Assembly: GCA_021464415.1 (NCBI GenBank)
Contig: CM038468.1
Location: 37,126,969 to 37,190,968, forward strand
Direction: 5' to 3'
Length of the DNA stretch: 64,000 nt
Source: Lonicera japonica
Taxonomy: Eukaryota > Streptophyta > Magnoliopsida > Dipsacales > Caprifoliaceae
Position numbers and translations under genes: made by a program. The notes under the pieces are model-generated. The model saw only the letters and a list, made by a program, of their open reading frames with translations. It ran no database searches and was not told where the DNA came from. Below, in pieces: positions 1 to 10,299 of this stretch; position 1 is the first letter of the stretch; each line of letters begins with the position of its first letter.

Positions 1-419
1 GGAAACCCACAGAAAAATTTAAAAGTTAAACTCTCAAGATGTTGGGTGGGTGAATATTTTCCTCCAATGCTCCTGATGTATTATTGATTCATTCATTCAT
101 TAATAATAACACAATGAATTAAATATAATAGGATATAACAATAATACAATAAATTAAATAACAAAAAAGATTACAAATGAGAGATTTATAATTATATTAA
201 ACCCACATCCTTTACAAAAAATGACAAAAGTCAGAGCAACCATTAATCAATCAATTATGATTGGTGAGTCTTTTGTTGTAGGGCCAATTATACATCTGTA
301 ATTAGTTCCCTCACCAAAAATTACAATTACATTAAACCACAACCTTTACAAAAAGAAATACCTATGCGACATGTACATATGCATCAACAAAAAAGAACAA
401 AAGTCTAAACAATCATTAA

Positions 420-839
420 TCATTTGACTATGATTGGCGAGTCTTTTGTTTTAGGAACAATCAAGTATCCTTCTCTATAAAATTGAAGTCTCTTGGCGAA
501 ATGTTTTTGCCAAGCAGCTGCCTCAGGAGTTCGAAGTACGTTCCACATAGTAGCAACAGTGGGGAGCGGGAAATTATCCTTCAAGGTGACGCATACAAAG
601 TGGTTATTGGAAACAAGCGTTACACAGATGACACAAATTTCACTTCCTTCCACCGGTGGCTCAGCGTGGGGAAAGAAAGTCAGATTTTGCATGGGTGAGA
701 AGAATACAACTACATAGTTGTAAGACGACGCTGCGATGAAACCGGCATCAGGCATACACATCCAATGGTCTGAATTGGCAGTGGGACTAAAATAATCAAG
801 TCTGGCTCGATTGTCATTGCAAAACCAATCTCCCCACAC
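420..839 (-). pseudogene. OTU-like cysteine protease domain, C-terminal half
   Basis: This 139-codon frame is the distal half of an OTU-type deubiquitinase-like domain. It contains the hydrophobic strand plus histidine expected of the OTU catalytic His (SNNHF around residues 78-81) and a conserved WMCMPDAG segment. It lies directly downstream of the OTU N-half in a different frame. The shift falls in a short TATATAT run at 846-853, consistent with slippage. Fused OTU domains occur in some plant MULE proteins; their role is not established. The first codon here is GTG and is not a real start. Confidence 0.65.
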
Positions 840-843
840 TTTG

Positions 844-1317
844 TCATATATATCTGTGTGTTTTAAGGTCAGCTAATAAGTTATATCTCACCATTTTCCA
901 ATCTTGATCATCATTTTGCCCTCCCATTTGTTTTGCAATGCACCAAAAGCTACAATGGCCGTCACCGGGTACGTTAATTATATCCGAGATGAATGGATGC
1001 ATGATGGTGGGGATGTAGTGCAGAAAATGTGTGAATTCCCACTTTATCGTTTTATCAAGCTCAAAAATCTTCTTCTTCTTTGCAACTTGTGAAGATTTAT
1101 CTATGATCAGTGAAAGTTCATCACCTAACTTCGCGTACTCAAAACCCAACGGATCCCGCTTAGTTGATGATGCAGGCTTCTTGTATTTTTGACTTAATTT
1201 TCTTTTAGATGGTTGACCCTTGGCAATGATAGGAGTTGGTTCTTTAAGTGACGCCATGTATGGCATGGCAATATCCTTTATTTTTCGCAATATCGTTTTC
1301 TTATCATCCTTCGTCAA
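844..1317 (-). pseudogene. OTU-like protease domain, N-terminal half, with basic linker
   Basis: The frame is continuous with the MULE transposase upstream and separated from it only by one TAA stop (1318-1320), so both once formed one protein. A lysine-rich linker (about residues 35-55) precedes the OTU signature GDGHCSFW (residues 118-125), which supplies the catalytic Asp and Cys. The frame then ends at a TGA created by a one-base shift near 846. Together with the 420-839 half, the Asp, Cys and His catalytic residues are all still visible. Apparent start codons in this stretch are artefacts of the interruption. Confidence 0.7.
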
Positions 1318-2592
1318 TTAATCAAACAATTTTTTCAATAAAATCATCTCAGCCTTTCTGAAAAGATCATCTTCATCGGCGATTTTTGGTAAGATTGTGA
1401 GCTTTCGCCAATGTTCATCAATGGCCTCAAAGGGTATAGGCCTCCTCACGCGACCATATTGTAAAAGCTCGTGTGCACAAGGCAACCCGTAAACCGTACG
1501 AACAACATGATCATATAAAGATGGATCTAAACCGATTTCATATGATCTATCTTTCTCCGACTTAATTATGTCTAAAGCCAACAACGAAACGTTTCCCTTA
1601 AGTTCTTTGAAAGCCTCACCATGGTGTTTTGTATTGACGGACATATGACTCTTCTCAAAAGAGGCTTCGATTTGAGTAAGTTGTAGTTGCAACATTTTCG
1701 CCATAGCCGCAAAAATAGTTGAAAAAGAACCTTGGTCAAACTTAAGATGTCTCTTTAACTTACCATGCGACCCTTCGACTCTATTCGTTGTTCTATTACC
1801 ACGGTGTCTTATCTCGTTAGTCCATGCTACTACGAATGCCTCTCTTTGAACATACCAATTCTTGGCTAAGTACTCCAAAGCCTTTGGGAACTCTTTCCAA
1901 TCTTCATTATAATCTTTCCATCGAGCAAAAAATTCTTCTTTTGTTGTTGCCATCATACAATTACTCCAATCACAGAGAAAAAGTGCCCAAACGGACCCGC
2001 TTTTAAAAAGCTTCTTACAATGTTGTTCTACTTTTTTTGAAATATAAAATGTACATAACATACGATGGGCGTCGAGAAAGACTTGACGGATAGCATTAAT
2101 ACATGCCAACTCTTTATCTGTTAGAAAGACACTTGGGAGATCATGAGCGTCAAACAACATCCTTAGCTTTAAAAGAGCCCAAACATAATTATCTTCCACC
2201 TCCTTGTGTAAAAAATAATGGGCAATCGAGAATGTCTTTCCAGTCGAAGTAATTCCAAGCATTGCAAACAAAGGCATCTTATACTTGTTTGTTTTATACG
2301 TACAATCAAGAATAACCATGGAGGGAAAACGCTTCGCTAACAAAATACAATTAGGTTCTGCCCAAAACAAGTCTAATACCTCTTCGGTTAATTCTTCGCA
2401 TCTATGCCAATACACATAATGTCTTTCTACGAGAATCTTCATTAATTGTTGAACGGCACTCCTCCCCTCCATCGCATGCATTCTCATCTTCGATTTAACA
2501 TTGTAAATTGTTTTCATTGTGGTGCAATTCTCTTTACTACGTTGTTTGAGCCCACAAAGAACATCTTTTGGTTTCACCCCAGCAATGGTCAT
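1318..2592 (-). pseudogene. MULE transposase, catalytic core (FAR1/FRS-like family)
   Basis: This 424-codon frame carries the MULE DDE transposase domain. The first Asp is in VILDCTYKTNKYK (D96), the second in SVFLTDKELA (D159), and the Glu in NRVEGSHGKLK (E273). A C180 motif follows D159, and a SWIM-like GLPCAHELL motif lies near residue 383. Such proteins excise and reinsert MULE DNA in the nucleus; FAR1/FHY3 regulators descend from this family. The sequence continues upstream in another frame (N-terminal zinc-finger region) and downstream into the OTU domain past one TAA stop. The catalytic residues are intact, but the gene as a whole is broken. Confidence 0.85.
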
Positions 2593-3333
2593 ATCTGCAA
2601 TAAATTAATTTCGTTTTCTCTTTAGTCAACCTTCCCGTGTACGGATGTTCAATTAAGGTATTCGGTAAGTCATGATTATGAATTCCGCATGATAGTCTTA
2701 ACTTCCATTTATTCATATCGATATTCAAACCACATAGTGCAAATGGGTAATTACACTTCTTCGTGGCACTATCTCTGTTCTTAGGTGCATTTTTTTAGGC
2801 GGTTGTAGCGAGGTTTCCCACCCCTTTCACAACCCAAAACTATCCGTGGCTTCTTTGTACTAGTACCTTGGTTAGACTTCCGGGTGACCACTATAGTTTT
2901 AATCATTCTTCCTTTTTGTTGAGCCCAATCAACTAAACTTTCTCGAGAATCAAACACCTACAAAATATACATAGCAAATATTAGTTGTTATTATGTTGAT
3001 ATTAAATGGTTACGAAATAGTAATGAAGTCTTACGTACTTACTTCCTCCATCGTAAAAATGTGACTCACATTAATCTCTTTTCCTTGATAATTAAGAGGC
3101 TCATTATCATTACTAACATCTCTTTCGTTGGCATACTTAAAAATTGCGTTTCCACCATCGGAATTAAGATCAACGCAATTTCTTTGAAAAAGAGGCTCTA
3201 TTAGTATAGGATCTTCTTCAACATCATTAAGCTTGTGGTTGAGATCAATTGGATAAATTTTTTCAACAATGTGTTCGATATCATGAAAATTACGATTCGG
3301 TTTAGGAGTTTCTTCTTTTTGAATTGCCGTCAA
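2593..3333 (-). pseudogene. MULE transposase N-terminal region, two exons
   Basis: Reading leftward on the minus strand, exon 1 (3043-3333) encodes an acidic N-terminus ending in EE. An 85-bp intron follows (2958-3042) with donor GTAAGT and acceptor TTTTGTAG. Exon 2 then opens in phase with VFDSRESLVDWAQQKG, followed by a KPRIVLGCERGGK segment and the classic WKLRLSCGIHNHDLPN zinc-finger-like motif. Stops and shifts interrupt 2740-2800, and a shift near 2600 precedes the catalytic ORF. The order matches MULE/FAR1-like proteins: N-terminal FAR1-type domain, HNHDLP motif, DDE core. The start Met is uncertain because the upstream frame may extend beyond 3333. Confidence 0.7.
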
Positions 3334-3604
3334 ATCAATATTTTCAAACGTTGATATCTCTCCCCAAATGCTCGATTCAAGTGAGAAATCCTATAATTAT
3401 ATATAATTATATATAATGTTAGTTGTATATTCATTCACTTAGTTAAGAATGGCGAGTATGCAATTTTATCCAAACGGATTGATAAAGAATGATAACTAAT
3501 TCGGTTTACATGGAGAGAATAAATGACATTTTCTCGTCTTACATAGAGAGAATATTTGACCATCTGTCGGCTCACATGGGGAGGGTATATTCATTCACTT
3601 AGTT

Positions 3605-3647
3605 TAGTCCATAACTACCATAACTACGGATATCCTCCCCATATATT
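3605..3647 (+). repeat. Terminal 43-bp motif, left copy
   Basis: The motif begins TAGTCCATAACTACC and ends CCCCATATATT, directly abutting the tRNA-Met primer site. It matches the two right-hand copies at 25576-25663 with only a few differences. It may be viral terminal redundancy or part of the flanking repeat into which the virus inserted. Confidence 0.75.
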
Positions 3648-3656
3648 TGGTATCAG
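3648..3656 (+). other. tRNA-Met primer-binding site of the pararetrovirus
   Basis: TGGTATCAG matches the first nine bases of the standard plant pararetrovirus and retrotransposon site complementary to initiator tRNA-Met. The next three bases diverge (GGG). Its position 0.6 kb ahead of the first viral ORF is as expected. Confidence 0.7.
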
Positions 3657-4273
3657 GGGGTAACTTCGATGCCTCTTTGTGAGTAGTTTAGTTAAGGTAA
3701 GCTTATGATCTTATGTTTATAAATTATAAGCCATTCTTTCATTTTATAATGATAAAATGTTGCTATGTTCTGCAGTAAATGATATTCAGTGATAATTATA
3801 CTATGATTAGTATGAAGAATCTGAAAAATGTTTTGTATGCTCTACGTCTACCACTAAGCATATTTTCTGGTTTTAGTATGCTCTGTGACTGCCATTTTAT
3901 AAATGGATCTCTCACATCATAACACTCAGAAAATTTGTGTGGATCTCTCGTATCAGGACACGTTTGTTCTACTCTTCAGAACACTTGTATAATTCTTTTG
4001 TACTAATAAAGAGTATAATCCTATACAAGGACAGGTGTTTGAGTACTAGGCTTTTGAGGCAAGGGTGCCGTGTTTATGCCTGATAAATGCCCGCAGTTTG
4101 TGGTCAAGTATGCGATTATGAACTTAGTTGTGTCCAAAAGGTTGTCGAAGATCTTAGATCTATGAATGTTATCATTTACAAGTTTGAACACAGTAATCTT
4201 TTCATTTTTATGTTATGAAAGCATCTCTTATCTTTTATATACCCTAATTTTATAAGCTTCCTGTTGTTTAAAA
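3657..4273 (+). other. Pararetrovirus leader region
   Basis: This AT-rich non-coding stretch lies between the primer site and the movement-protein ORF. It contains several short upstream ATGs, as caulimovirid leaders do, and an AATAAA at 4005-4010. That signal could serve as the poly(A) signal for a transcript begun at the far-end promoter on the circular genome. No long ORF is present. Confidence 0.5.
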
Positions 4274-5983
4274 ATGTTTTCAAAATCAAAATCTATGTCT
4301 GCGTCTTCTTCTAAAACGTTAACTCCGTCAGAGTCTTTTAGGTCTAGTTCTTCGCGTCATGATAATAGTAAGATCGAGTCTTTGTTTGAAATCACCGATC
4401 TCCCTGTAGAAAATCAGATTCCCCAAACAAATCTTCCTATTACTAATCCGTATCATGTGTTTCAAAAACCGTCTTCCCAATCTTTCACTAGAAGAGTTGG
4501 GCAGCTAGTCTTTTCTGAGCAGTCAAAACTTCCAGTAAAAGAGTTTGTCCACTGTACAAAGTTTGATTCCTTGTTTGTTAAGTTTGGTCATGATGAGCAG
4601 TTCTTTACTGTTCCGTTCTCTCCTGATATTCCTCGTATGGCCTTAGCACAAGGTTATACCCATATGCACTTTGGAGCAATTCGCTTTGCTGTTACTTTCC
4701 ATGGTAGAAAAGGATTGTCAGCAACTGTTTGACTTGCCTTGATTGATTCTCGTTTTACAGATTACCAACAAGAAATTCTTGGTAATGTCCAAGCCACGTT
4801 AAATGCAGGAACGATGTTCTTTACGCTATATCCTAATTTTAACATCCCTCTAAGTGGCAAGTATGTTTGTGATGCCCTCAAAGTTCAAGTCCAAATCACT
4901 GGTGTCTCTATGGTTCCTGGCACATCTACAGCAACCATCCATCAACAAATGGTTTATCGAGTACAGAATCATTCGTATGATTTATGTATACCTGGATCAT
5001 TAACCTTTAAAGCATTGATGCTCACCATTGATTCAAATGCATCCCATATAGCTACTTATGTTCCCCGGCAGCTTACTCACCCAGAATTGATCAAGTTGTT
5101 ACCAGAAGTTTGGGTAACTTCTTATGAAAAACTCCATGAACAAGCCAATACAGAGTCTCTCCAGCGGGTTAATCCAATTTACACCCGTCGGGCAGATAAA
5201 CAAATTGAAATGCGCTTCAACAACAAGACAGCTACAGCTTCACCTGAGCACAATCCCTTCCAAACTGAGCTTCATATGATGGAACCAATTGTCAAGTTAC
5301 CTACAGATCTGATATTGAAGAATGAGCCTATGGCTATTCTTTCATTTGATATGCAAGGTACTCCAATCTATCAAGCAAAAGACAGCAAAGGTCATATCTG
5401 GTATGATGTTTGCTACTATGATGCATGTGAAGAGCTGGCTTATGAAGCAGATCTTGATCCCCAAGAACTGAAATGGTATAAAAAGAAAAAATCTGGAAAA
5501 GCCCCCTCCTCTCAAGAACTCCTCCAACAACGGTTTGATGCAGGTGATAAAACCGTGGGACTTCTTGGAGAACCCACCGGAAGTTTTGACTATTTTGTCA
5601 CTTACGGTGATACCCCACTTCCAACTCCACAACCTGAAATTACCTCATGTCAACCTCCACCCTCTCTAGATAAAGAAAACCCTAAACCACCCCTTCAGCG
5701 TCTTACCCCATACGCCCAACGAGCCCTTAAAGCTTTGGGTCGTCCTTATAAACAGTACCCCTCCACTCCCAAATCTTCCTTCCCAGTTCAACCTCAACCA
5801 ATCTCTTGTTACATGATGACTCCTGAAGATGACTCGTACTCATTTCCTCCTTCAGAAGATTTTGATAATCTTACTGAACGTGCTAGTCATAGATGGAAAA
5901 TTCCTGATCCAACCTCCCTTAGTTCTGATGGCAAGATGAAAAAGGTTACAGCAGCTGAAGCAGCCCTCAATTGGCAAGCATAA
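4274..5983 (+). pseudogene. Pararetrovirus movement-protein region of ORF1
   Basis: One continuous frame with an internal TGA at 4730-4732 and a terminal TAA at 5981-5983. After a Ser-rich N-terminus it shows the 30K-type movement-protein core: HFGAIRFAVTFHGRKG just before the TGA, and LALIDSRF just after it. Such proteins enlarge plasmodesmata for cell-to-cell spread. Residues after about 220 of the second part (DACEELAYEADLDP) resemble the linker in florendovirus ORF1 polyproteins. The C-terminal third is Pro-rich and probably disordered. The frame continues into the next segments, so this was the N-terminus of a large polyprotein. ATG 4274 is the natural start: it follows the leader, and no other in-frame ATG lies nearby upstream. 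Confidence 0.8.
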
Positions 5984-6451
5984 AATGCAATTGCTCAAAA
6001 CAAAGTTCTTTCATAGATTACGCAAACAACAAAGCGATTAGATGCTCGAGTTTCATCTTTCTCTAATATGGATGAAGCCATAGCAGATCTCAGAATGCGA
6101 ATCAAGACCCTAAATAAGCAGATGCGTTATATGGCGTCAACAGTTCATGACTTTGCAGCTACTGCCAATTTCTTTGCTGATAAAGAACGAGAAATGAAAG
6201 CACTTCAAGCACAGTTAGAATCCATTGAAAGAAGTGAATATGAAAAATATGATACTACGTATGAGAAACCTTTACCGACATCATTGTTTCCCCAGCATGA
6301 CTTTGATCCGTCATCTTTGTTTTATCCAAGTGAATCCCCATCTTCTCTTTCTCCCAGTACCCGTGAATATTCATTATCTGGAACTGAAAAGTCTTCCAGT
6401 ATTAATTTATGGGATGAACCACCAAAGAGAAGATTACCTCCCTGGTCATAA
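5984..6451 (+). pseudogene. ORF1 coiled-coil segment
   Basis: The segment is in the same frame as the movement-protein region, with stops at 5981-5983 and 6014-6016 before it and TAA at 6449-6451 after it. From 6068 it encodes a heptad-rich stretch (ADLRMRIKTLNKQMRY and then DKEREMKALQAQLESIE). This is a likely coiled coil comparable to the virion-associated coiled coils of caulimovirids. The remainder is Ser/Pro-rich. No catalytic motif is visible. Confidence 0.6.
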
Positions 6452-7174
6452 TCTCCTCCCAAATCTCAACCTAAACTCGCTTACCGTCCTCAACGACCAA
6501 ACTATCCCCGATTCCGTGGTCCTTCACCACCACCTCTAATACCATACATTGATACTTTTGGTGCAATGAAAAAGGTAGTTCCCACTCCTCCCACAGTCAT
6601 AGAAGCCAGAGGATTGGTTATCAAAGAACCAGTTACTGAGCCCATTCCATCTCCAATACAATTTTCAAAAACCTCACCATCTTCTCAGCCTGAAGCCTAT
6701 TCTAAGCCTACTGATGACACCGATGTTATCCAAGGAGCCTCAACCAAACCTATGGATATCTTTCCACTAGAAATCCATGAAAACCAACCAGTAAACCAAA
6801 TAGCCTCTTTTCTGAGAACCTTAGCCCTCCCTGACCATACCCCAGAAAAAACAACCTCCAATGACCTCTTCTCATCTTTTGAAGAGCTCTACTCTGCCCA
6901 GTCTTCAAATCCTCAACCTCCCCGTGAAAGTTCTACAGAACCCATGGTTGAAGACCCCCCTGAACCTACACAGATACCTAATCCAACCGCACCAGCACCT
7001 CCACCATCAAACCATGCTCATGATAATCATGTTCAATTCACCCATGATGATATCAAGCCAAAACAGTGGCGTGATAGATTCTTCCAGTTCAAAGCCTGGA
7101 TGATTGCTGATAATGAGCTTTATGATCTCCGGTCCGTTTTTAAAAGATTTCTTGCAAGATTAGTTGGTCGATTA
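6452..7174 (+). pseudogene. ORF1 Pro-rich linker and start of coat-protein region
   Basis: The frame stays open after the 6449-6451 stop and encodes a long Pro/Thr-rich linker. An ordered segment then begins around PKQWRDRFFQFKAW and is cut off by the 5-prime LTR of the gag-only Sirevirus at 7175. The rest of the coat-protein region resumes at 11918. By position it lies between movement and coat domains, as in florendoviruses. The identification relies on order more than on motif. Confidence 0.6.
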
Positions 7175-8792
7175 TGTTGACCTTGAAGGTCTTAATCTTA
7201 TTTTGATAATAACAATAAATCAATCATGTGTAATTTAACATGTTCTTGATATAAGATTATAGATTTCTTATTTGGAAAATCAAGAATAGCATGATTGCTC
7301 AAAGTAAGTTTGACAAGGATCATTCAATCAATATCCAATCAAGTCAACGAAGCATTCGACTAAAACCGATCTATCCGAATCAAGATCATTCTTCTACAAG
7401 CGTTGGACAAGTCAAAGAAAATCATTCTCATCACTCACATGCTATAAATGCATTTCATGAAGCATAAAAGATCAAGGATCATATACTAAAGTTTCAAGGG
7501 AAAAGCTTCAAGTGAAGAATCAATTTGAAGAAACAAATCGAAGCATTCGAAGACTCACCTATTCAGTAATTGAGTGTTTGCTTAGGATTAATGTAAAGTT
7601 TCTTAATTGATTGATTATATAGCTCAAATATGAATTTACATCATTGTTAGATTGATCAAAACCAAGTTTGAATCAAAATCATTTCAAAACATCATTCTTG
7701 CAAAAACCGGTTTTGAAATAAATTCATAATTAATTCATATGAATGAATTTTGATACAAAAACATATTTGGGAGTCTTAGAAACTTTTTTAGAACACTCCC
7801 CAAGCTTTAGAATCAATTTTGGAGTCATATTGCAAAAGTTGGAAAATTGCACAAAAGTCCCCACTCTAGTGCCATGTAGCCGACTCCACTGAATGTGCTG
7901 GAGTCGACTCCCTCAAGGAAAAGCCATGGAGTCGACTCCATGAAGACTCGGGGAGCCGACTCCCTTAACAGAATATAGCCGTTGGAACTTTGTTTAAAGT
8001 GCATTTTTGCCCCATTAATTTATATCTCCACCACAAACGGCTATATCACTTTTGGGACTATAAATATGACTTCCAAGACTCATTCTAAACACCTTGAATC
8101 ATTCATACACTTCATACTTCATCTATCTTCAATATCTAAAGATTCAAGAAATTGATTTTGATCAATCATTAATTTTTGAGCTATATCATCTTGATCAAAT
8201 AGGATAACTCTAGTGTGAGCTTCAAATTGTATTCTTTATACACTTGAGAGAGTTATTGTAAATTGGTGTGAATCACCAAACAATTTAGTATTCAAATTGT
8301 GAGAGGTAAATCTCATAGGAAAAACAAGAAGGTAAAATTCTTGTTTAGTTTTTGTGAAAGGTAAATTTCACAAGGTTAGCAAGAGGGTATCTTGTGAGAG
8401 TATTGTGGTGTAGCAATACTTGTAGAGTGTGTGAGATAACACTTGTAGAGGTTTGATCTTCACCCGGAAGGAGATTGATTTTAGTGAAAATTCTTGGGGA
8501 ACTAACCGAGCGCAGACTATGGTTTGGTAAACCAAAACCGTGTGGACAAAAAGCCTTGGACTTCAAATCGGTTCAATCTTTCTAACTCAATCTCTTTATT
8601 ATTGTTTGTTTAAATTATTTGAGATTGCTTAATTATTTTCTTTTGTTCTTGATTGTTTATTTGCTTACATTCCTTGATAAATTTGTTTAGTAAATTGTTT
8701 TACTTAAACATTTTCAAAAGTTTTTTTTAAATTCCGCATTAAGTTTCAAAAACCCTATTCACCCCCCCTCTAGGGTTAAAATCCGACCTACA
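7175..8792 (+). repeat. 5-prime LTR of the gag-only Sirevirus
   Basis: The LTR starts TGTTGACCTT and ends CCGACCTACA. A cluster of GTCGAC-centred palindromes lies at 7877-7964. A TATA box (CTATAAATA, 8058-8066) follows about 100 bp later. The segment GGTTTGATCTTCACC and the following GAGCGC region are conserved in the other Sirevirus LTRs of this window. Minus-strand ORFs inside it are not genes. Confidence 0.92.
7877..7964 (+). promoter_or_regulatory. Palindrome cluster in the gag-only Sirevirus LTR
   Basis: The core GTCGAC occurs in GGAGTCGACTCC (7900-7911) and in an 18-bp perfect palindrome CATGGAGTCGACTCCATG (7925-7942). Two one-mismatch relatives containing CCGACTCC lie on either side (about 7877-7888 and 7951-7964). 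The cluster sits upstream of the TATA box at 8058. The 3-prime LTR repeats it at 11025-11036 and 11050-11067. It is a likely U3 regulatory block. Confidence 0.7.
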
Positions 8793-8794
8793 AT

Positions 8795-8805
8795 TGGTAT
8801 CAGAG
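8795..8805 (+). other. Primer-binding site (tRNA-Met), gag-only Sirevirus
   Basis: TGGTATCAGAG begins two bases after the LTR end and matches the standard initiator tRNA-Met complement. Confidence 0.9.
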
Positions 8806-8849
8806 GGTGTACTCTTGTTTTTTATTTCACAATCTTAAAGTCCTCGATC

Positions 8850-9959
8850 ATGTCTTGTCATCAAGGAATCGGCCTTTCCGAAGGTGCTTCTACTTATAGA
8901 CCACCATTGCTTGATGGCAAAAACTATAGCTATTGGAAAAATAGAATGTGTACATTTTTACAAGCTAATGATTTTGAACAATGGAAGGTTACACTTGTTG
9001 GACTTTTGAAATTACAAAAACCGATAGGAAATGTTATTCCCAAGTCAATATCCGAATACAATGAGCATGATATTAGAAAAATCCAATACAATGCCAAAGC
9101 TTTAAACTCTTTACATTGTGCATTAACAATGGATGAATACAACGACATCTCTAGTTGCAAAACGGCAAAAGAGATTTGGGATAAGCTTGAGGTTACCTAT
9201 GAAGGAACCTCTCAAGTGAAGGAGGACAATATTAATATTCTTGTCCATGATTATGAATTGTTTAAAATGGAGCCTAACGAATCACTTGCTTCCATGTATA
9301 GTCGATTTTCTATTCTCACTAATGCTTTGGACCTTCTTGGCAAGGTTTACTCTAATGAAAAGAAAATTCGAAAGATTCTTAGGATTCTTCCCAAGAAATG
9401 GAGACCTAAGGTGACGGCCATACAAGAGGCCAAGAATCTCAAGACCTTGAGCATGGATGAGCTATTGGGTTCATTAAAAACCCATGAGAAGGAGTTGGAG
9501 AGAGAAGATGAAGCCAATTCAAAAGCCAAGAAAACTCTCGCCCTCAAAGCAAATCAACTAGAGAATAATGAGGAGTTGAAAGGAGATGGAGACATGGCAC
9601 TTCTTTCTAGGAAATTTAAGAAATTCCTAGCAAAGAAGAAGTACTCCCAAGGGAAGATCGACAGCAATCCCTCATCCTCAAATAATGATAGATCAACTTA
9701 TTCTAAAGTTGACAATGAGGAAAGGAAGTGTTTCCATTGTCATGAACCGGGACACTACAAGACGAATTGTCCGGTTAGAAGAAAGAAGAAGAGAGCAAAG
9801 AAGGAAGAATTGTACAAGAGGTTGAAAGATGCTCTCAAAGGGCATTCAAGCAAATCGGATGAAGACGAATCCGATATTGAGTCAAGTGATGAAGAAACGG
9901 CACACCTTTGCATTATGGCAAAAGATGAGGAGGTATACAAATCATTTCCTCATCGATGA
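8850..9959 (+). CDS. Sirevirus Gag protein, C-terminally truncated
   Basis: This 369-codon intact ORF begins with MSCHQGIGLSEG, 58 bp after the LTR. It has the Copia Gag core (LDGKNYSYWKNRMCTFLQ, YSRFSILTNALDLLGKVYS) and one CCHC zinc knuckle, CFHCHEPGHYKTNC (about residues 293-306). Gag would form virus-like particles and bind element RNA. Compared with the Gag at 14758 it lacks the long C-terminal coiled coil. Its last codons after VYKSFPHR run straight into the 3-prime region, marking an internal deletion of the Gag tail and all of pol. A small compensated shift around residues 52-62 replaces the GPYEITKTDE segment of its relative. The uninterrupted frame suggests selection or recent copying. 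Confidence 0.85.
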   Translation: MSCHQGIGLSEGASTYRPPLLDGKNYSYWKNRMCTFLQANDFEQWKVTLVGLLKLQKPIGNVIPKSISEYNEHDIRKIQYNAKALNSLHCALTMDEYNDISSCKTAKEIWDKLEVTYEGTSQVKEDNINILVHDYELFKMEPNESLASMYSRFSILTNALDLLGKVYSNEKKIRKILRILPKKWRPKVTAIQEAKNLKTLSMDELLGSLKTHEKELEREDEANSKAKKTLALKANQLENNEELKGDGDMALLSRKFKKFLAKKKYSQGKIDSNPSSSNNDRSTYSKVDNEERKCFHCHEPGHYKTNCPVRRKKKRAKKEELYKRLKDALKGHSSKSDEDESDIESSDEETAHLCIMAKDEEVYKSFPHR

Positions 9960-10299
9960 AGCATTCTTAAAGCTACCATTTTCTCTCCGTGGCCTTGGCC
10001 CTTTTTGATGTTGCCATAGGCGGAAAAAATGTGTGTTGGTGGCAATCAATGTTGGTAAGACTATTAAATGCTTTATGTCTTTAACATTGATAATTGTTTT
10101 TCTTTTGAAAACTTTATTTGAGATCAAAATTATTTTATTGTTTTTAAAACTATCTCAAATATATGCAATGATTTTTACAAATCATTTATTTTATTTATGC
10201 ATAAATTGAGGGGGAGCATATTTCAATTATTCATATGCTATTTATGCTTGTTATTGAAAACACACATTAATTTATTGTCATCATCAAAAAGGGGGAGAT
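9960..10299 (+). other. 3-prime untranslated region and polypurine tracts, gag-only Sirevirus
   Basis: Non-coding. It contains GAGGGGGAGC near 10208 and the main polypurine tract AAAAAGGGGGAGA at 10286-10298, immediately before the 3-prime LTR. Several polypurine tracts in this region are typical of Sireviruses. Confidence 0.85.

Larger units (their letters stand above)
51..3593 (-). mobile_element. Mutator-like element (MULE) with OTU-protease domain, decayed
   Basis: The block holds a minus-strand MULE transposase gene followed by an OTU-type cysteine protease domain. Candidate terminal inverted repeats are weak: plus-strand 51-70 (TGAATAT, then CCTCC and ATG) resembles the reverse complement of 3574-3593. 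Just inside the right end, 3500-3600 holds three imperfect direct copies of an ACATGGAGAGAATAAATGAC-like unit, as often seen in MULE termini. I could not identify a clean 9-bp target duplication. The gene runs in several frames with one in-frame stop and at least two frameshifts, so the element is probably dead. The ends are inferred; the gene content is clear. Confidence 0.6.

Noticed and set aside
8345..8566. Minus-strand ORFs inside Sirevirus LTRs (also 11470-11691, 14257-14502, 22897-23142, 36520-36801)
   Set aside because: They are repeated in each LTR copy and lie antisense to the U3-R region. They have no motif and are explained by LTR sequence.
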